Assembly (NCBI GenBank): GCA_903868035.1
Contig: CAIPTQ010000316.1
Coordinates: forward strand, 1 to 59,599
Direction: 5' to 3'
DNA from: an uncultured Phycisphaerales bacterium
GTDB lineage: Bacteria; Planctomycetota; Phycisphaerae; WQYP01
Length of the DNA stretch: 59,599 bases
Shown here: in pieces, positions 56,203 through 59,599 of the stretch
Position numbering within the stretch: position 1 is the stretch's first letter
Layout: each line of letters opens with the position of its first letter
Notes under the pieces: generated by a model
What the model saw: only the letters and a program-made list of their open reading frames with translations
What the model was told of the DNA's origin: nothing
Databases searched by the model: none
Position numbers and translations under genes: made by a program

Positions 56203-57069
56203 TCAAGCTGTGGGCGATATGGATTTTTCACCCGCCGCCCGCAGCGTCAGCAGCACGGCCTGCGGCGGGCAGAAGACGCGCAGGCGCAGGCCGGCGGAAC
56301 CGATGCCCCGGTTGACGATCATCCACGTCCCGTTGACGCGGTGGACGCCGGTGCATTGGTCGGCCGACAGCGAATCCTGCCCGAACAGCGGCCGGCCGTC
56401 GGGCCAGCAGATTTGGCCGCCGTGGGTGTGCCCGGCCAGGCACACGTCGGCCCCGGCGGCGGCGGCGGGGTAGACCAGGTCCGGGTAATGCAGGAGCATG
56501 AGCTTGAAATCGGCGGGGGTGACGCCGCCGGAGCGGAGGGCCAGCGGAATGTCGGTGTCGATGCGGCGGTGCTGGTGGATGCCGACGAGGGCAAGGCGCG
56601 GGGGGATTTTCGATTTTTGATTTTCGATTTTCGATTGTTGATTGGCTGGCGCCTCGGGTATTTGCACTTCAATGCCCCCGGTGCCGGATTGGAGGAATAC
56701 CGACTCATTCTGCAGCAGCACGCGCGGCCTGCCGTGGCCATCTTGCGTCGCGGCCAGCGCGGGGCCGAGTTTGACCGAGTCGTGGTTGCCGAGGATGAAG
56801 TAGGTGCCCAGGGGCGGGGCGAGGGGTTCAAGCAGCCGTTGAAGGCTGGCCAGCGACGTTTGCCAGTGCCAGGAGCGATGGCCCAGGTCGCCGGTGATGA
56901 CGGCCAGATCGGGATTGAGCTGCGCCAGTGCGGCGCGCCATTGTTCGAGGCGGCGCGTCCAGCGGGTGATGTGGAGGTCCGAAAGGTGGAGGAGCGTGAT
57001 GCCGTCGAACGCCGCGGGAAGGCGGGGGCAGGGAAGTTCGAGGCAGTCGATGTGCGGGCGGGAGAACAT
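56203..57069 (-). CDS. metallophosphoesterase
   Basis: A 288-residue calcineurin-like phosphoesterase of the YaeI/YkuE type. Metal-binding motifs are ITLLHLSDLHI, LAVITGDLGHR, ILGNHDSVK, LMLLHYPDL and AGHTHGGQICWPDG. A heptamer array is inserted in frame at about residue 143 (NQQSKIENQKSKIPPR), between the NHD and final histidine motifs. No signal peptide. Family members act on phosphodiester or UDP-sugar substrates. Confidence 0.92.
   Translation of the reverse strand: MFSRPHIDCLELPCPRLPAAFDGITLLHLSDLHITRWTRRLEQWRAALAQLNPDLAVITGDLGHRSWHWQTSLASLQRLLEPLAPPLGTYFILGNHDSVKLGPALAATQDGHGRPRVLLQNESVFLQSGTGGIEVQIPEAPANQQSKIENQKSKIPPRLALVGIHQHRRIDTDIPLALRSGGVTPADFKLMLLHYPDLVYPAAAAGADVCLAGHTHGGQICWPDGRPLFGQDSLSADQCTGVHRVNGTWMIVNRGIGSAGLRLRVFCPPQAVLLTLRAAGEKSISPTA
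56605..56644. repeat. AAAATCG heptamer array inside the metallophosphoesterase gene
   Basis: About 40 nt of GATTTTC-type units; on the coding strand AATCGAA and CAATC variants. It is in frame, read as NQQSKIENQKSKI, the same heptapeptide as in purL. Confidence 0.92.
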
Positions 57070-57244
57070 GTTCTTGGGTTCCAGAAGTTACCCTGACACT
57101 ATAGCATCGGTTGAGCGTATAACATGCCAAACAAACGGCAGTATGTTTCACGGTTGTGAATATGCGAGCGATTGTTAGAAATAAGTTAGGTTTTCCCGTT
57201 GTCAGGTATGGAACGATTTTACCCGATGCGATAAGATAGCATGT

Positions 57245-57826
57245 ATGAAACTCATGGGATGTGATGCGATGCTTGCTTTTTCGACCAAAAAAACCATTCA
57301 AGCTTCAGGCGTTCTTCTGAAGGCGCATGGAGGCCGCATGTCGAGGATGCGGCTCCTAAAAATGCTCTACATGGGGGACCGGATTCTGCTGCAGACGATT
57401 GGATGCACCATTACGCGGGACACCGTGTATGCGATGGACAACGGGCCGGTTTTGGAACGGGCCTATGATTTGATCAAAGGCAAAGATCCCGCGTTGCCCC
57501 TGTGGGGGAAATACATCCAGAATGAGGGCTCGCAAGATTTGATCCTGACCAAGGAACCCGGCGTGGGGTGCCTGTCGGAGTTTGAAGTGGACACGCTCCA
57601 AAAAATCGCGGATGACTTCTGGGAAGTGGACGATTTCGGGGTCGCCGATTACACCCATGATTTTCCCGAGTGGATCAAGAACCGGCCCGCCAAAGGATCC
57701 CGAAAAGCCATTTCCCTGGATGACATGCTGGAGGCCCTGGGCATCACGGACATGAAGGCAGCCATGCTGGCGGAAGGGAAAAGCGAAGCGGCACTCAATC
57801 ATGCCCTGGCGCAAATCGAACCATGA
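57245..57826 (+). CDS. Panacea-domain (SocA-like) antitoxin
   Basis: A 193-residue protein with a Panacea/DUF4065 domain: ASGVLLKAHGGRMSRMRLLKMLYMGDR, then TRDTVYAMDNGPVLERAYDLI and EFEVDTLQKIADDF, with WIKNRPAKGSRKAISLDDML. Panacea domains occur as antitoxins hyperpromiscuously paired with unrelated toxins. An ATGA overlap couples it to the next gene. Starts at 57245 or 57269 are both possible. Confidence 0.85.
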   Translation: MKLMGCDAMLAFSTKKTIQASGVLLKAHGGRMSRMRLLKMLYMGDRILLQTIGCTITRDTVYAMDNGPVLERAYDLIKGKDPALPLWGKYIQNEGSQDLILTKEPGVGCLSEFEVDTLQKIADDFWEVDDFGVADYTHDFPEWIKNRPAKGSRKAISLDDMLEALGITDMKAAMLAEGKSEAALNHALAQIEP

Positions 57827-58203
57827 GACTGGGAGCAACCTTCAAGATCATCGGCGACGACGACCAGCATCTGCACCTGGTCATTTCGCATCCCTGCCCC
57901 AAGACCCAATCCGTGGTGGCGGTGAATTTTACCGGATGGCAGCACGGTTTTGATCAGACCTGCATTGTTCAAGTGGGAGAACATCCATATGTGGCCAAGC
58001 GCAGCCTGATCTTCTACCCCAATCCACGAATGTATAAATTAACAACTCTTGATAAACTCCACAAATACGGCCTGTTGAAATTCCACGAGGACTTGAGCCC
58101 CGAACTGTTGCAAAGAATACAGCTCGGCGCCCTCACCTCGCCCCATATGCCTATTGCGCCCAAGCAAATCATCAGGGAACAATTCGGCCATTTATCGACT
58201 TGA
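57823..58203 (+). CDS. putative toxin of the Panacea pair (PemK/MazF-like fold)
   Basis: A 126-residue protein. HLHLVISHPCPKTQSVVAVNF, then CIVQVGEHPYVAKRSLIFY and LTTLDKLHKYGLLKFHEDLS resemble distant MazF/PemK-like SH3-barrel proteins in which an HPxV-x-x-S-x-x-x-Y motif follows the first strands; the match is not decisive. The overlap with the Panacea gene makes it the likely toxin of the pair. Confidence 0.7.
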   Translation: MRLGATFKIIGDDDQHLHLVISHPCPKTQSVVAVNFTGWQHGFDQTCIVQVGEHPYVAKRSLIFYPNPRMYKLTTLDKLHKYGLLKFHEDLSPELLQRIQLGALTSPHMPIAPKQIIREQFGHLST

Positions 58204-58451
58204 ACCGTCCACCCAGGTTCCACGCCGCCCTCCCAAATCAGATCGTTCCGCCGGGCAAGCAGGCGCGTTGTGGTCGAAAAGCAGCGGGAGCGAACGCCCA
58301 GGTCACGGAGAATCTATTCAATACAAGCATGGTCTGTATGGACAAATGCACAATTTTGTTTATTAGTAAACATATTTTCGCGTATCTGGTTCGATTCTTT
58401 TGCGGTTTGGGCCAGGGAAGGGTGGCGGCGGCAACGGGAAAGACCGCGGAT

Positions 58452-58500
58452 GGGCGGCTGTTTCCCATGACGAACGACGGGGCACACACCCGCCTTACGC
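58452..58500. repeat. GCGGATGTTTCCCATG dispersed repeat, copy 2
   Basis: GGGCGGCTGTTTCCCATG, ACGAACGACGGGGCAC and CCCGCCTTACGC, in the same order as 42611-42674. It ends immediately before the ppdK promoter. Confidence 0.5.
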
Positions 58501-58501
58501 G

Positions 58502-58529
58502 TTGACAGCCACACGCCTTCCCCTATACT
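58502..58529 (+). promoter_or_regulatory. ppdK promoter
   Basis: TTGACA, 16 bases, TATACT: the strongest sigma70-type match in the window, about 96 bases before the ATG. Confidence 0.75.
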
Positions 58530-58625
58530 TGCCCCTTCGATATTCCGGCCTAGGAATTCGTATTAAACCCTGCGCCAGGCGGCCTTTTCCCGGCATGCCG
58601 GCGCTCTTTGAGAGGAACCCCACCG

Positions 58626-59599
58626 ATGGCGAAAAAATCTTCCCCCCAACCCGCGTCCGCGGGCTCCAAGCGCGTCTTCTTCTTCGGCAACGGCAAGGCC
58701 GAAGGCATGGCCGTCGCCCCCACCGAACAAGCCCGCAAAAATGTCCTCGGCGGCAAGGGCGCGGGCCTGGCGGACATGACCGCCGCCGGCCTGCCGGTGC
58801 CCCCGGGCTTCACCATCTCCATCCCCTGCTGCGAAGAATACTACAAGCTCGGCCTCAAGCTCTCTGAGCAAACCAAAAAAGAAATCTTCACCTCCCTCGC
58901 CAAAGTCGAAGCCGCCATGGGCAAAAAACTCGGCGACTCCACCGATCCCCTCCTCGTCTCCGTCCGCTCCGGCGCCGCCCGCTCCATGCCCGGCATGATG
59001 GAAACCATCCTCAACCTCGGCCTCAACGACAAATCCGTCGAAGGCCTCGCCGCCAAGACCGGCAACCCCCGTTTCGCTTACGACTCCTACCGCCGCTTCA
59101 TCCAGATGTACTCCACCACCGCCATGGGCCTCTCCAAGGAACCCATGGAAGACATGCTCCATGAAATGAAGCACAAGCTCGGCGTCAAGACCGACCCGGA
59201 GATTCCCGCCGCGAGCCTCAAGGAACTCTGCGGGCAGTTCAAGGCCTTCTACAAGGAAAAGAAGGGCGCCGACTTCCCGCAGAACCCCATCGAGCAGCTC
59301 TGGGGCGCCGTCATGGCCGTCTTCAATAGCTGGGAAGCCGACAAGGCCGTCACCTACCGCCGCGTCGAAAAAATTTCCGACCTCAAGGGCACCGGCGTCA
59401 ACGTCCAGACCATGGTCTATGGCAACAAGGGCGATAAGTCCGGCACCGGCGTCTGCTTCACCCGCGACCCCAACTCCGGCGAAAACGTCTTCTACGGCGA
59501 TTACCTCATCAACGCCCAGGGCGAAGACGTGGTGGCCGGCATCCGCACGCCGCTCAAGCTGTCCCGCCTTCAGGACGACATGCCCAAGGCCTACGACCA
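58626..59599 (+). CDS. ppdK: pyruvate, phosphate dikinase (5' part)
   Basis: The first 324 codons of PPDK, which interconverts pyruvate, ATP and phosphate with phosphoenolpyruvate, AMP and pyrophosphate; the gene runs past the window end. VFFFGNGKAEG is the N-terminus, followed by GGKGAGLADMTAAGLPVPPGF, LVSVRSGAARSMPGMMETILNLGLND and GTGVCFTRDPNSGENVFYGDYLINAQGEDVVAGIRTP, all in the ATP-grasp nucleotide-binding domain. GAGAGGAA lies upstream. It is a glycolysis/gluconeogenesis enzyme in many bacteria lacking or complementing pyruvate kinase. Confidence 0.97.
   Translation, partial: MAKKSSPQPASAGSKRVFFFGNGKAEGMAVAPTEQARKNVLGGKGAGLADMTAAGLPVPPGFTISIPCCEEYYKLGLKLSEQTKKEIFTSLAKVEAAMGKKLGDSTDPLLVSVRSGAARSMPGMMETILNLGLNDKSVEGLAAKTGNPRFAYDSYRRFIQMYSTTAMGLSKEPMEDMLHEMKHKLGVKTDPEIPAASLKELCGQFKAFYKEKKGADFPQNPIEQLWGAVMAVFNSWEADKAVTYRRVEKISDLKGTGVNVQTMVYGNKGDKSGTGVCFTRDPNSGENVFYGDYLINAQGEDVVAGIRTPLKLSRLQDDMPKAYD

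Larger units (their letters stand above)
58204..58625. other. intergenic region, 422 bp
   Basis: Between the putative toxin and ppdK. It contains a dispersed repeat copy (58452-58500) and a strong promoter (58502-58529). No coding frame with a credible start and ribosome binding site. Confidence 0.5.

Overview
The window is high-GC bacterial chromosome, most likely from the phylum Planctomycetota and probably a Phycisphaerae-type lineage. The pointers are two membrane proteins ending in the zinc ribbon CPxCGYDLRASPxRCPECGR, PEP-CTERM-type exported proteins, an ECF sigma factor with a long membrane and extracytoplasmic extension, many exported glycoside hydrolases, and dispersed heptanucleotide micro-repeats. 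Taxonomy is inference; there is no rRNA or tRNA gene and no CRISPR array in the window.

Layout. 0-9.8 kb: exported transglutaminase-like protein, GH31 and GH2 glycosidases, a flavodoxin-fold reductase, coiled-coil envelope proteins and thioredoxin. 9.9-10.5 kb: HigBA-like toxin-antitoxin pair. 10.7-14.5 kb: six-gene arsenic operon (arsR, arsC, acr3, C_GCAxxG_C_C protein, DGC-domain protein, arsM) with two near-identical ArsR-type operators. 14.6-19.1 kb: GH105 lipoprotein and a purL gene carrying five heptamer arrays, one of which contains an in-frame stop. 19.1-22.7 kb: Phd/MazF-like pair, two related zinc-ribbon membrane proteins around an SGNH esterase, nuoI and an unlisted 41-aa membrane protein. 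22.9-26.6 kb: fliD-fliS. 26.7-33.6 kb: an accessory patch with gene fragments, an ankyrin protein, a hipAB remnant, PEP-CTERM proteins, a membrane-anchored agmatine-deiminase-like protein and a frameshifted SGNH hydrolase. 34-38.6 kb: rpsO-pnp and convergent ilvD. 38.8-43.8 kb: HicB-like orphan, an overlapping chain glmS / RelA-SpoT-domain synthetase / two small proteins, pyrE, and a RelE/ParE-like pair. 43.9-59.6 kb: ECF sigma and anti-sigma pair, PAS histidine kinase, GH53 galactanase, ABC exporter, mutarotase, MGMT-like protein, ECF sigma fused to a SecD-like head domain, MFS transporter, metallophosphoesterase, Panacea/MazF-like pair and the 5' part of ppdK.

How it fits together. Housekeeping genes (purL, rpsO, pnp, ilvD, glmS, pyrE, nuoI, trxA, ppdK) are interspersed with exported enzymes suited to rhamnogalacturonan-I side chains and xyloglucan (GH53, GH2, GH105, GH31, SGNH esterases) and with at least six toxin-antitoxin-like loci.

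The most unusual signal is a set of dispersed arrays of 7-bp units (AAAATCG, AAGCAAG, TCAGTGG, plus weaker GGAATCT and TGTATTC). The clean arrays are mostly 32-33 nt long. They lie between genes and inside purL and a metallophosphoesterase gene, where they are translated as heptapeptide repeats. A second mobile-looking signal is a palindromic element flanked by 41-bp direct repeats between an ABC ATPase gene and its permease gene.
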